44,504 bases of DNA, from contig SDNW01000005.1 of NCBI GenBank assembly GCA_004524725.1, forward strand, positions 1-44,504. Direction: 5' to 3'. The notes below the pieces were generated by a model. It made no database searches. It was given only the letters and a program-made list of their open reading frames with translations, and was not told the DNA's origin. Position numbers and translations under genes: made by a program. Below are positions 16,594 to 25,924 of the stretch, one piece after another. Within the stretch, counting starts at the first letter, position 1. Each line of letters opens with the position of its first letter. This DNA is from Promethearchaeota archaeon (GTDB lineage Archaea > Asgardarchaeota > Lokiarchaeia > Sigyniarchaeales > SOKP01).

Positions 16594-18498
16594 TTAATTC
16601 TTATTAAATCGAATTTTAAAGATACTACCCTTATTTCTTCCTTCTGATTCGACCCAGATACTCCCTCCATGAAGATCTATCACCTCTTTTGAGAGATATA
16701 GGCCCAAACCAGATCCTTCTATATCTACATTGAGATCTTGACCATAGCGCTCAATTTTCCCAAACTTCTTAAATAACTTTTCCATATCTTCAGTTGTTAA
16801 TCCTATTCCTGAATCTGTAATGCTAAAATAAAAACTATCGTTTTTTTCATAGAGAGAGATAATGATATTCCCCTCGGGAGGAGTATTTTTAATTGCATTC
16901 GAAAGAAGATTAGTGATTACTTGTTCGATACGAATTTTGTCCACCCGTAGGATTGCTACATCTGGTAAATATAATTCTATATTTAAGTCTCTTTCTTTTA
17001 GCAAATAGCTAAGCTCACCGACGCATTCTTTAATTAACCCGGCTAAATTTTCTTCTGCTAAATTAAGTTGCATTTTCCCCGACTCTATACGAGAAATATC
17101 TAACAACTTTTCAATCAGAGCTTTCAATCTCTTTCCCCCCTTATGAATCATTTCAATAAATTCAATAGCTTCACTACGCATGGAGTTTTTATATATCTCT
17201 AATAATATTTGGGCACCACCATAAATTGAATTTAGAGGGGTTTTAAGTTCATGCGACACTCGAGAGACCAAATCATTTTTTAATTTGTTAAGCTCTAATA
17301 ATTTTATATTTTCTTCTTGAATAATTTTTTGCGCTCGCTTTTCTTCAGTAATATCATGGGCAATAGTCTCAACGAGCAAATTCTCTTCTGATTGAATGAT
17401 AGACATTTGGTGAGAAATCCATGCAGTTGTTCCATCACCACGCTTTAATTGAAGTTCTATTGGCTTAGGTTTCGTTCCCGAACGATATTCTTGGTATTGA
17501 GCCTCAATCTTTTTCAGTTCCTCTCTAGTGTAGATTTCCAAATCCCTATAATTTTTTCCGATTACATTTGGAATATTATAGCCAAAGATCCGTCCTGCCG
17601 CCTCATTTGCTTCTAAGATCACACCCTCCTCGTTTAAAAGAATGATTCCATTGGGTGAGTTTTCATATAAATTTCGATATTTCTCTTCTGATTCTTTAAG
17701 TCTTTCTTCTGCTAATTTACGCTTAGTGATATTTTTTAAAGTTGAAATAAATCCAACTATCTTTCCGGAGTCATCATAGTAGTTTTTTGAGGTACTTGCA
17801 ACCCAAATATAATTGTTCTCTTTTGTTTTAATTCGAAACTCTAAGAGATTATCTGAGATTTCTCTATTTTTAATAGTATGCTTATAAAAATCTACTAGTT
17901 TTGAGATATCATCTTTATGAATGTAAAAGAAAAATCTACTTGTTGCGCTTATTTTTCTCTCTTTTAACATTTTTGACAATTGAGGGGAGGCATAGAGCAA
18001 CTTTCCGTTTAAATCAATAATCACAATTGCTTCCTTGGTATTTTCAATAATGTTGCGGAATAACCTTTCTGATTTTTTTAATTTCTCCTCTGTTTTTTTT
18101 CTCTCTCTTATATCTCTTGAAATGAAAAGGGTTTTAAAGTTACCATTCCCGTCTTTAAAATATTTTCCTTTTGTTTCCATCCAAATATAATATTCGTTTT
18201 TATGTTGTATCCGAAACTCATAAGTAGATTCGCCAGTAATTAGACCATGCTTTATGGCATCGATTATTCGTTTCATATCGTCTGGGTGAGAAAAATCTCT
18301 GGGTCTTTTTCCTAATATCTCATTTTCTTCATAGCCAAGAACGTTATAATATGCAGTTTTATTGATATATTCATGCTCAAACTTGTCATTTAGAATCGCA
18401 ATTAATTCATTAGTATTTTCGAGTATTAAATTACGAATATCTTCTGATTTAATACTGAAATTAGTAAATTTATGGCAATTTAAGTCATCTTTAATCAT
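16594..18498 (-). CDS. Soluble histidine kinase with three PAS domains
   Basis: The protein has 634 residues and no membrane segment or signal peptide. Three PAS/PAC units occupy about 20-133, 143-262 and 270-388, each ending with the RDI/KNI/HDIT(R/K)(E/K)(K/R) linker. The HisKA helix has the phospho-accepting H416 in SHELKTPLN. The ATPase domain shows the N box NLLSNAIKNTP, G1 DSGIGL and G2 GSGLGLYLSKE. It should autophosphorylate in response to an intracellular signal such as redox state or a ligand. There is no receiver domain in it and no response regulator in the window, so the partner is elsewhere. Such kinases are common acquisitions from bacteria. Confidence 0.93.
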   Translation of the reverse strand: MIKDDLNCHKFTNFSIKSEDIRNLILENTNELIAILNDKFEHEYINKTAYYNVLGYEENEILGKRPRDFSHPDDMKRIIDAIKHGLITGESTYEFRIQHKNEYYIWMETKGKYFKDGNGNFKTLFISRDIRERKKTEEKLKKSERLFRNIIENTKEAIVIIDLNGKLLYASPQLSKMLKERKISATSRFFFYIHKDDISKLVDFYKHTIKNREISDNLLEFRIKTKENNYIWVASTSKNYYDDSGKIVGFISTLKNITKRKLAEERLKESEEKYRNLYENSPNGIILLNEEGVILEANEAAGRIFGYNIPNVIGKNYRDLEIYTREELKKIEAQYQEYRSGTKPKPIELQLKRGDGTTAWISHQMSIIQSEENLLVETIAHDITEEKRAQKIIQEENIKLLELNKLKNDLVSRVSHELKTPLNSIYGGAQILLEIYKNSMRSEAIEFIEMIHKGGKRLKALIEKLLDISRIESGKMQLNLAEENLAGLIKECVGELSYLLKERDLNIELYLPDVAILRVDKIRIEQVITNLLSNAIKNTPPEGNIIISLYEKNDSFYFSITDSGIGLTTEDMEKLFKKFGKIERYGQDLNVDIEGSGLGLYLSKEVIDLHGGSIWVESEGRNKGSIFKIRFNKN

Positions 18499-18733
18499 AT
18501 TTATTCAAAAATATTCTTATTGAGATTAAAATGTGTGTTTAATAGATAAATACCTATTTATTCTCCTATAATAATTCCTATTCATTTGGTTTTTATAATT
18601 CTATACAAAAAAGAAGAATGTACGTTGATTCGAAACGTAATTAATTCTTAATTTTTTTACTTTAAAAAAAACTTTTATTTATCTCACTAAATTATATTCA
18701 ACTAGGATTCTATTAGATTTTTATGTTAATTTT

Positions 18734-18804
18734 GCGCTCGTAGTATAGGGGTAATATGCTGGCTTCCCAAGCCAGCGTCCCGGGTTCAAATCCCGGCGGG
18801 CGCA
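18734..18804 (+). tRNA. tRNA-Gly(CCC)
   Basis: A 71-nt cloverleaf with acceptor stem GCGCTCG/CGGGCGC (one U-G pair), anticodon stem CTGGC/GCCAG, loop TTCCCAA (T33, anticodon CCC, reads GGG), T-loop TTCAAAT and discriminator A. There is no intron and no encoded CCA. It lies between the histidine kinase and the EF-2 paralogue, which are both on the other strand. Confidence 0.95.
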
Positions 18805-18816
18805 TCCTCTCTATTT

Positions 18817-21006
18817 TTACCATGATAATCCTTTTTTAAATCGTAAATCAGTGATGATCTGTTTTGCTTCATGGTCGGGGACTTCCAAAAAGGCATAAAA
18901 CTCATTTTGCCAGAATGCTTTACCAGAAGTAGTCGAGCGAATCTCCTCAGCAAATTGAATGGAATTTCTCACGGGTATAAAGATATCAATAATTGCTTGA
19001 TATTCTTTTTCTTGGTTTATTTTATTAATCTTTGCTGAGTATTTTGATAAGAGAGATAATGTAGCTTTTATATAACTTGGAGGCAATTGGATAACGGTAT
19101 GGTAAATTGGTTCTAAGAGAATTAGTTCTGCTTCGGTTAATGCTCTTTTAATTCCTTCATAGAACATGCTTGACAATTCTGTAAATGCTATTTCTTCATC
19201 TAAGCTTGAAATGTTAAGATCATCGATAGTAACCAGTATTTCTGTTAATTTTTCTCCACAAAGAGGGCCATTAATTTGAATTTTCTTAATTATTTCCAAT
19301 ATTAGGTTTTTGTGTATATCTTCAATTTGCGAATCCCCGCGATACACCAAAACATTTTGATTAGGATCGATATTCCAAATCCTACCTATCTCTTCTGCTT
19401 CAATAATGTCCTTCTGATTAGCAAGCAGTTCTTTTAATTTTGCGTTTGAAAAACCATTCGATGCATGAATTTTATGAAGTTCCCGTGCGATATTATGCCC
19501 TAATCTTTGTACTTTAATTTTCAAGGAATTTTGTTTATTCGGAGAGCCTACACTGATTGATTTTGAAGAGTATCTACATGATTCCTTGAACACGGGTCTG
19601 GGAGGGGAAACAGAAACCTTTATTCCTCTCTTTCCGATTTCATCAGTGGTTACTTCTAAATGCAGTGGTCCCATACCGGAAAGGAGAAATTCTCCATTTT
19701 CCTCGTTTATCTCAAAATCTAAGTTTGGATCCTCGATGAGTAAGTTTTCTACAAGTTGTTTCATTTTTTCTAAATCTCGTAAATATTCGGGTTCAATTGA
19801 AACAGTCACCACGGGTGTAGATACATATTTTACGTTTTCAAAAGGGATCATCTCTGCTTGATAATTCCTCTCAACAATTGTCTCTCCGCTTTTAATTTTT
19901 TTTAGGCCTTCAATAGCCACAATATTCCCTACTGGGATACTTTCTACCTGTTCACGCCTTTGTCCCATAAAAAGAGATAATCGTTGGATGGTACTTTCAT
20001 TACTTTCTCTTAAAAGATAAATCTGATCCTTCTTAACGCAATTTCCAGAAAAAATTCTACCTGTAGCAACGATATCATGCTTGTCAGCTTGTACTTTGCT
20101 CATACAAATTACTAATGGACCTTGCGGGTCACAGTTCACCATTGCATTTCCGATAGTGCTATTTAGATCACCATCCCATATTTTGCTGATACGGTATTTC
20201 TGCGCTTGCGTAGGATTTGGAAGATGATCTACCACCATCTCTAATATCGCATTATGGATTGGGAAATATATTGTTAAATCAGCATATGTTTCCTTGCTGT
20301 AAGTTTCTTTCTTATAACGTGCTCGAATATCAGAAAATTTCAAATCACTATTTTCAAGAATCCTTAATGTAAAGCCCCATTTGTGGAGTGCTGAACCGAA
20401 CGCAACATTTCCATCGATAGGGGATACTTGCCATTCTTTGTCATATGGACTATCAGCAAATCGCTTTACTAGGGTATTAAAATCATTAATAATTCGTGTA
20501 TATTTTTGTCTAATCTTCTCGTCAGATAGTTTTAACTCTCTTATTAGGCGATCCACTTTATTGATAAATAAAATTGGTTTAACTCCTTCTTGTAAAGCTT
20601 GTTTTATTACGGTTTCAGATTGAGCAATAATTTCCTCGACAGCATCAACCACTACCACCACTCCATCAATTAATCTTAGTGCTCTTGTAACTTTTCCACT
20701 AAAATCTAAATGCCCTGGGGTATCTACTAAGTTAATTAAAAACGGGTCATGCCCCTTTAAAGACTTTTGATATAATAATGAGATATTAGTGGATTTCATT
20801 GTGATCCCCCGTCTCTGTTCTTCCTCTAAATAATCGAGCGCTCTTGCTTCTCCCGCTAAATCAGGAGATAGTAATCCTGCTTCACTCAATAATGAATCAC
20901 TTAATGTAGTTTTACCGTGATCAATATGACCTACAAAACCGATATTACGGATATTTTTCGTATTTTCCATTAATTTCAGAATTTCAGCGATTTCTCGTCG
21001 GGGCAT
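18817..21006 (-). CDS. EF-2 paralogue lacking the diphthamide site
   Basis: The protein has 729 residues and full archaeal EF-2 length and domain order. The GTPase domain is intact: G1 GHIDHGKT (26-33), G2 RRGITMKST, G3 DTPGH (95-99), G4 NKVD (149-152). The ending KKGLSW is EF-2-like. In domain IV, the segment from GPLCGEKL to LLEPI (580-633) aligns without gaps to EF-2, but the tip that normally reads HEDxxHRGPAQ is here SSLDEEIAFTE, so the diphthamide histidine is replaced by Glu605 and the neighbouring Arg and Gly are also lost. It is thus a divergent EF-2 paralogue of the type described in Asgard archaea rather than the main translocase; a canonical EF-2 should exist elsewhere. A start with MPRREIAEILKLM fits the EF-2 N-terminus. 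Confidence 0.88.
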   Translation of the reverse strand: MPRREIAEILKLMENTKNIRNIGFVGHIDHGKTTLSDSLLSEAGLLSPDLAGEARALDYLEEEQRRGITMKSTNISLLYQKSLKGHDPFLINLVDTPGHLDFSGKVTRALRLIDGVVVVVDAVEEIIAQSETVIKQALQEGVKPILFINKVDRLIRELKLSDEKIRQKYTRIINDFNTLVKRFADSPYDKEWQVSPIDGNVAFGSALHKWGFTLRILENSDLKFSDIRARYKKETYSKETYADLTIYFPIHNAILEMVVDHLPNPTQAQKYRISKIWDGDLNSTIGNAMVNCDPQGPLVICMSKVQADKHDIVATGRIFSGNCVKKDQIYLLRESNESTIQRLSLFMGQRREQVESIPVGNIVAIEGLKKIKSGETIVERNYQAEMIPFENVKYVSTPVVTVSIEPEYLRDLEKMKQLVENLLIEDPNLDFEINEENGEFLLSGMGPLHLEVTTDEIGKRGIKVSVSPPRPVFKESCRYSSKSISVGSPNKQNSLKIKVQRLGHNIARELHKIHASNGFSNAKLKELLANQKDIIEAEEIGRIWNIDPNQNVLVYRGDSQIEDIHKNLILEIIKKIQINGPLCGEKLTEILVTIDDLNISSLDEEIAFTELSSMFYEGIKRALTEAELILLEPIYHTVIQLPPSYIKATLSLLSKYSAKINKINQEKEYQAIIDIFIPVRNSIQFAEEIRSTTSGKAFWQNEFYAFLEVPDHEAKQIITDLRFKKGLSW

Positions 21007-21096
21007 AATCCAGACCTCAATATAATCATCTTATGATACTATACAAATCAATTGTGCTTTTGATTAAAATTTTAGTATTCCTTATCTATAATAAGA

Positions 21097-21106
21097 GCGG
21101 GAAATG
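21097..21106 (+). promoter_or_regulatory. GCGGGAAATG motif, copy 1
   Basis: An exact 10-mer located 91 bp upstream of the EF-2 paralogue start, reading CATTTCCCGC in the direction of that gene. It mirrors copy 3, which lies 88 bp before ligA. Confidence 0.45.
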
Positions 21107-21189
21107 AATTTTCTCATTACTCAAGATCTTCTTCATTAAATTGAGGATGAATCCACAAATTTCAGTTGGGTCAGAGTTTTCAATGATAT

Positions 21190-21199
21190 CATTTCCCGC
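21190..21199 (-). promoter_or_regulatory. GCGGGAAATG motif, copy 2 (inverted)
   Basis: CATTTCCCGC on the plus strand. Its first bases are part of the palindrome AATGATATCATT at 21182-21193, and a TATA-rich stretch follows directly. Confidence 0.45.
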
Positions 21200-21440
21200 A
21201 TAGTATATTTATATTATATATCAGAAAGTACCCTCCATTTCAATAATTATATTTTGTTCCTTGCACATATTATCTTTAATTATTGAATTATATTGAGTTT
21301 AAGTTTCTAATGATTATAAATCTTTATTTTCTGAGGATATTAGAGCCCATTTAGCATTTGGAATATCGATTAGACTAATTTAATTTGATCTTGTGTATTA
21401 AATTGTATTCGGGTAGGTGAAAAAAATCATTAAAGTCAAA

Positions 21441-21450
21441 GCGGGAAATG
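21441..21450 (+). promoter_or_regulatory. GCGGGAAATG motif, copy 3
   Basis: An exact copy 88 bp before the ligA start, immediately followed by TTTTAAAT, a possible TATA element. The position next to a promoter suggests a binding site for a regulator. Confidence 0.45.
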
Positions 21451-21537
21451 TTTTAAATGCGAATATAGGTTAAAGGGTATTATTACTTAAAAAAGACAAA
21501 ATAATATAGTTAGTTTTAATATTACGAGGGTTTTAGA

Positions 21538-23487
21538 ATGGGCAAACAATTAAAATTAACTGATATTGGCAATGGAAAATTTAAAGGAGCTAAATCATCT
21601 TCTAAAAAACAACTAATTAAAAAACTCCAAGCAGAGATTGAATATCACCAACATCTATATTATAATTCCCAACCAGAAATATCGGATGCAGAATTTGATA
21701 AACTCTGGGATCAATTAAAAGAATTGGATCCTACCAATGAAGTATTCTCAAAAGTGGGATTGGATAGTGATGTCAGTCTTGAAAAAATAACACATATCAT
21801 ACCTATGAATTCACAAGATAAAGTTACGAGTCCTCAAGAATTTTCTAAATGGGCAAAAAAGAGAAATTATCCTAAATTTCTTGTTCAATTTAAACTTGAT
21901 GGGATTAGTATTGAATTGCAGTATTTCAAAGGAAAATTTAAATATGGAGTAACTAGAGGTGACGGAAAAATTGGGGATAATATCACTTCAAATGTGATGC
22001 AGATGAAAGGTTTTATAAAAAATATTGATTCAAATTTTACGGGAGCCATTCGGGGTGAAATAATCCTTCCACGTGATGTTTTTAATGAAAATTACGCATT
22101 AGAGAATAAAAATCCACGAAATACTGCAAGTGGTATTACTAAAAGAAAAGATGGACAAGGGAGTGATGATCTTGAAATTATAGTCTATGATGCTATAAAT
22201 CTTAATCCCACATTTTCCTTCAAAAATGAATCGCATAAATTAGAATGGATGGCATCACAGGACTTTAAGATGGTAGATACAAGGGAATTCACTACGACTC
22301 AAGAACTTGTTAAATATCGAGATGAACTGATGACTGACCTTCGCGATCATCTAAACTATGAAATCGATGGATTAGTTATTAAAGGAGAGAGAATTGACTT
22401 AGAGGATATGAAGAGAGTGAGACCCATGAAACAAATTGCTTTTAAATTTGATCCCGAAGAGATCGAAACGACCGTAATTGATGTAGAGTGGAGTGAAAGT
22501 GGAGCAATTTATACCCCTATTGCCATAGTAAATCCTGTAGAGATTGCCGGAACTACTGTTCAAAGAGCAAGCTTAGCCAATCCTGATCTCATCACTAGCT
22601 TAGGATTGAAGATCGGCTCAAACGTGATCATTTCTAAACGAGGTGACATTATCCCTAAAATTGAGCGTGTTATAGCAAATCCAGCAGGAGTTAAATCCGT
22701 TCAAATTCCGGAGTTCTGTTCAAGTTGTAACACAAAATTAATTAATGAGGGAACAAAGTTATATTGTCCTAATGAACAATGTTCCAAGAAAGATTACTTT
22801 CGATTGCTCAAATGGATTCGGATTTTAAATATTAAGGATTTTGGTGATCTTATCCTAAAACAATTGTTTGAAAGTGGAAAAGTGCGCAAAATCGTCGATT
22901 TTTATGATCTTCAACCTCAAGATTTGATCAAATTGGATCGAGTACAAGAAAAGTCAGCTAAAAAAGCTTTAGATAATCTTTATGCTGTTAGAGAAGTTTC
23001 TTTAGCGAGGTTTGTAGGAGGTTTTAATCTTGAAAATATGGGAGTTCGACAAGTCAAAAAAGTAGTGGATGCGGGATTTGATACTCTTGAAAAACTTAAA
23101 GATGCACAAATTTCAGATTTCGCACAAGTTGAGGGTTTTGGTGAGGTCACAGGAGAGATGTTATATAATGGTATTCAATCTCTTTATCCCGATATGAAAG
23201 CAGTTCTCGATACCGGTAAAATTGCAATTAGAGGGGCTAAAAGAGGTATAGCAAAATTAGATGGTTTGACTTTCTGCTTTACAGGTAAGTTGGAGACTAT
23301 GAAACGTAATGAGGCAGAAGATCTTGTATCTTTAAATGGCGGTTCAAGCAGAAGTAATGTTACTGGAGCCCTCAATTACTTAGTTACAAATTCGACCGAG
23401 CCAACCGCAAAATATACCAAAGCAAAAAGTTTAGGCGTGAAAATCATTACTGAAGAAGAGTTTCTCGAAATGATTAATCCAAAATAA
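21538..23487 (+). CDS. ligA: NAD-dependent DNA ligase
   Basis: The protein has 649 residues and the complete bacterial-type domain order: domain Ia (YYNSQPEISDAEFDKLW), the adenylation domain with catalytic K119 in FKLDGIS and motifs GVTRGDGKIGDN, RGEI, NPRNTASG and EIDGLVIK, an OB fold (TPIAIVNPVEIAGTTV), a four-cysteine zinc finger (CSSC...CPNEQC, about 398-421), helix-hairpin-helix repeats, and a C-terminal BRCT (LDGLTFCFTGKLETMKR). It seals nicks using NAD. Archaea normally rely on ATP-dependent ligase, so this gene probably came from bacteria. The N-terminal 25 residues are a short basic extension. RBS ACGAGGG is about 10 nt before the ATG. A long control region with repeated motifs lies upstream. 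Confidence 0.95.
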   Translation: MGKQLKLTDIGNGKFKGAKSSSKKQLIKKLQAEIEYHQHLYYNSQPEISDAEFDKLWDQLKELDPTNEVFSKVGLDSDVSLEKITHIIPMNSQDKVTSPQEFSKWAKKRNYPKFLVQFKLDGISIELQYFKGKFKYGVTRGDGKIGDNITSNVMQMKGFIKNIDSNFTGAIRGEIILPRDVFNENYALENKNPRNTASGITKRKDGQGSDDLEIIVYDAINLNPTFSFKNESHKLEWMASQDFKMVDTREFTTTQELVKYRDELMTDLRDHLNYEIDGLVIKGERIDLEDMKRVRPMKQIAFKFDPEEIETTVIDVEWSESGAIYTPIAIVNPVEIAGTTVQRASLANPDLITSLGLKIGSNVIISKRGDIIPKIERVIANPAGVKSVQIPEFCSSCNTKLINEGTKLYCPNEQCSKKDYFRLLKWIRILNIKDFGDLILKQLFESGKVRKIVDFYDLQPQDLIKLDRVQEKSAKKALDNLYAVREVSLARFVGGFNLENMGVRQVKKVVDAGFDTLEKLKDAQISDFAQVEGFGEVTGEMLYNGIQSLYPDMKAVLDTGKIAIRGAKRGIAKLDGLTFCFTGKLETMKRNEAEDLVSLNGGSSRSNVTGALNYLVTNSTEPTAKYTKAKSLGVKIITEEEFLEMINPK

Positions 23488-23849
23488 TTTTGGTTTAATT
23501 TTATCAACATCTAATTGAAGAATTGAACAAGAAATGCTCTTATTTCATGTTATTTTATAATAATAAGATTTTTATTTGATTAACTTATATAATACATAGA
23601 AATTAGAAATAATTCATTCTCGAATTTCTTATCTTTATTTAAGGACTTAATTTACGAGAATAATATTCTATTTATTTGAAAATAGCATCTGGAATAAAAT
23701 TGTTATATTCACAATCAACCAATTATAAAATTAAAAATTTTAAAGTTAATAATACTTTTAAGTGCTACTTTAGAAATTTTTAAGGTAATATGATTCTATG
23801 TAAATAAAATCAATAAAAAAATAAAACCAATAAATCAAAATGAAAAATT
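23488..23849. other. 362-bp AT-rich intergenic region before aCPSF1
   Basis: I see no gene, tRNA or strong hairpin. The sequence is very AT-rich. A TATA-like CTTTTAAG at about 23756-23763 is a weak candidate promoter for the downstream gene and would give a leader of roughly 60 nt. T-rich stretches just after the ligA stop may end its transcript. Confidence 0.4.
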
Positions 23850-25760
23850 ATGAGTTTTGAAGCAGAGTTACAAAGAATTAAAGATGATATTGTAAAGAAT
23901 TTACCCGCAGATATTCAAGTTCAAAAAATCGAATTTGAAGGTCCTGAAATCGCAGTTTATTCAGAAAATTCAAATATGGAAGTAATTGAAAGTTCTGAGA
24001 TTCTCAAGGATTTAGCTAAGACTATGCGAAAGCGAATTGTCTTTCGTTGGAATGTGGATAAGCGTAAAGAACCATCTGAAACTGAGGCATATATAAGGAA
24101 TTTAGTCGGGGAAGAAGCTGAAATTACTGCCATCGAGTTTGACCATACTCGTGGAGAGGTCATAATAGAATCGGGTAAACCGGGACTAGTCATTGGTAAA
24201 AAAGGAGTGAATCTGAAAGAAATACGAGCCAATACCTTTTGGCAACCAAAAACGATCCGAACGCCACCAATAACTTCTAAAACAATTCTGTTAATACGAA
24301 ATATGTTAAAAAAAGAACGACAGACACAAAAGGATATTTTACTCGAAATAGGAAAAAGAATTCACCGACCAATTCTGTTTAATGATTTGGATATAAGATT
24401 AACTTGCCTTGGAGGCTTTCGAGAAGTTGGAAGGTCATGTATTTTAATGCAAACTAAAGATAGTAACGTATTATTAGATGTAGGGCTTAATATGGGAAAC
24501 AATAATGATCGTTTTCCTCATTTTGAACTCCCTGAATTTTCTGTTAGAGATTTAGATGCTATTGTAGTTTCTCACGCTCATCTCGATCATTGTGGAATGG
24601 TCCCATTTTTATATAAATATGGATATCGGGGGCCAGTCTACTCTACGCTCCCTACTCGCAATTTATCAACCATGCTTCAGCTTGATTTTGTACAAATCTG
24701 TGAAAAAGAAGGGATACCTCCTCCCTACTCACGTAGGGACGTTAAAAATACTGTACTCCATACAATCCCTCTCTCTTGGGGTAAAGTCACGGATATTGCC
24801 CCAGATATTAAATTAACGCTCCATAACTCGGGACATATCTTAGGTTCATCAATTATACATCTCCATTTTGGCAAAGGAGGTTATAATTTCATCTATACGG
24901 GAGATTTGAAATTTCAAAAGTCCCGATTATTAGAAAGAGCCGCTATTAAATTCCCACGTGTAGAAGCATTACTCACAGAGGCAACATACGGAGGACCTCA
25001 AGACAGAATACCGAGCAGACAAGATTCTGAAAAAGAGTTAAGGCAGATTCTTAATTCTACGCTTAAAAACGATGGAAAAGTGCTTATTCCTGTATTAGCC
25101 GTAGGAAGAGCTCAAGAACTTATCATTGTCTTGGAAGAATTTATTTCAAAAGGATTAATTGATAGAGTACCTGTATTCTTAGATGGATTAATCTCCGAAG
25201 CCACAGCAATTCACACGGCGCATCCTGATTATTTAAGTATTGATCTACGAGAAAAGATTCTACATCAAGGAAAGAATCCTTTTTTAAGTGAATTTTTCAC
25301 TACTATTAGTGCTCAAGAAGAAAGACAAGATGTTATCACTGGGGGGCCTTGTATCATTATGGCTACAAGTGGAATGCTAATTGGTGGTCCTTCTGTGCAA
25401 TATCTTAGATCATTGGCAGAAGATAAGAAAAATGCTTTAATTTTTGTATCATACCAAGTGAATGGTACTTTAGGTTCACGAATTCAAAGAGGTTTTCGCG
25501 AATTTCAATTTGTTGATAGTCGAGGGAGGACACAACTAACAAAATTAAATCTTAATGTTTTTACTCTTGAAGGATTTAGTGGTCATTCATCCCGTAGCCA
25601 GATTTCTCAATTCCTCCGAAAAATCCAGCCACGACCAAAATTAATCATCACCAACCATGGTGAGGAAAGTAAATGTGTAAGTCTCTCAACTATGATTCAT
25701 CAAAAGTTGCGAAAAGCCACTAAGAGTCCGAAAAACATGGAGACCATCCTATTAAAATAA
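23850..25760 (+). CDS. fttA: Archaeal CPSF / termination factor aCPSF1 (FttA)
   Basis: The protein has 636 residues. An N-terminal KH pair is seen (GKPGLVIGKKG at 109-119), then a metallo-beta-lactamase domain with the zinc motif SHAHLDHCGM (H242, H244, D246, H247), NSGHILGSS, TGDLKF and EATYGG, then a beta-CASP insertion and ATSGMLIGG, with the C-terminal VFTLEGFSGHSSRSQ and ITNHGE histidines. This is the conserved archaeal ribonuclease that cleaves nascent RNA after U-tracts and ends transcription. The gene stands alone behind a long AT-rich gap, which would allow independent control. All catalytic residues appear intact. Confidence 0.96.
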   Translation: MSFEAELQRIKDDIVKNLPADIQVQKIEFEGPEIAVYSENSNMEVIESSEILKDLAKTMRKRIVFRWNVDKRKEPSETEAYIRNLVGEEAEITAIEFDHTRGEVIIESGKPGLVIGKKGVNLKEIRANTFWQPKTIRTPPITSKTILLIRNMLKKERQTQKDILLEIGKRIHRPILFNDLDIRLTCLGGFREVGRSCILMQTKDSNVLLDVGLNMGNNNDRFPHFELPEFSVRDLDAIVVSHAHLDHCGMVPFLYKYGYRGPVYSTLPTRNLSTMLQLDFVQICEKEGIPPPYSRRDVKNTVLHTIPLSWGKVTDIAPDIKLTLHNSGHILGSSIIHLHFGKGGYNFIYTGDLKFQKSRLLERAAIKFPRVEALLTEATYGGPQDRIPSRQDSEKELRQILNSTLKNDGKVLIPVLAVGRAQELIIVLEEFISKGLIDRVPVFLDGLISEATAIHTAHPDYLSIDLREKILHQGKNPFLSEFFTTISAQEERQDVITGGPCIIMATSGMLIGGPSVQYLRSLAEDKKNALIFVSYQVNGTLGSRIQRGFREFQFVDSRGRTQLTKLNLNVFTLEGFSGHSSRSQISQFLRKIQPRPKLIITNHGEESKCVSLSTMIHQKLRKATKSPKNMETILLK

Positions 25761-25924
25761 CCATTCACTTAGGAGTTTTAATAGATTATTTTCAATAGTC
25801 AATTTATATCTTTTCTTAATAAGCATTGGAAATTTATTATTTAAAACCTTAGATTAAAGAAGAAAAATAATTTTTTTTAACCAATAATTATTATTTAATT
25901 TAAAATTACGATAAGTGTATATTT

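Larger units (their letters stand above)
21007..21537. other. 531-bp gene-free divergent control region
   Basis: No convincing gene is present. The region separates the divergent EF-2 paralogue and ligA. It holds three copies of the 10-mer GCGGGAAATG (two direct, one inverted), a perfect 12-bp palindrome AATGATATCATT at 21182-21193 that overlaps the middle copy, and a TATA-rich patch at 21203-21220. It is unusually long for this gene-dense window. Confidence 0.6.

Noticed and set aside
21097-21450. Resemblance of TTTCCCGC to the eukaryotic E2F site.
   Set aside because: The match is only eight bases and I know of no E2F-type factor in archaea. The repetition itself is kept as a finding.
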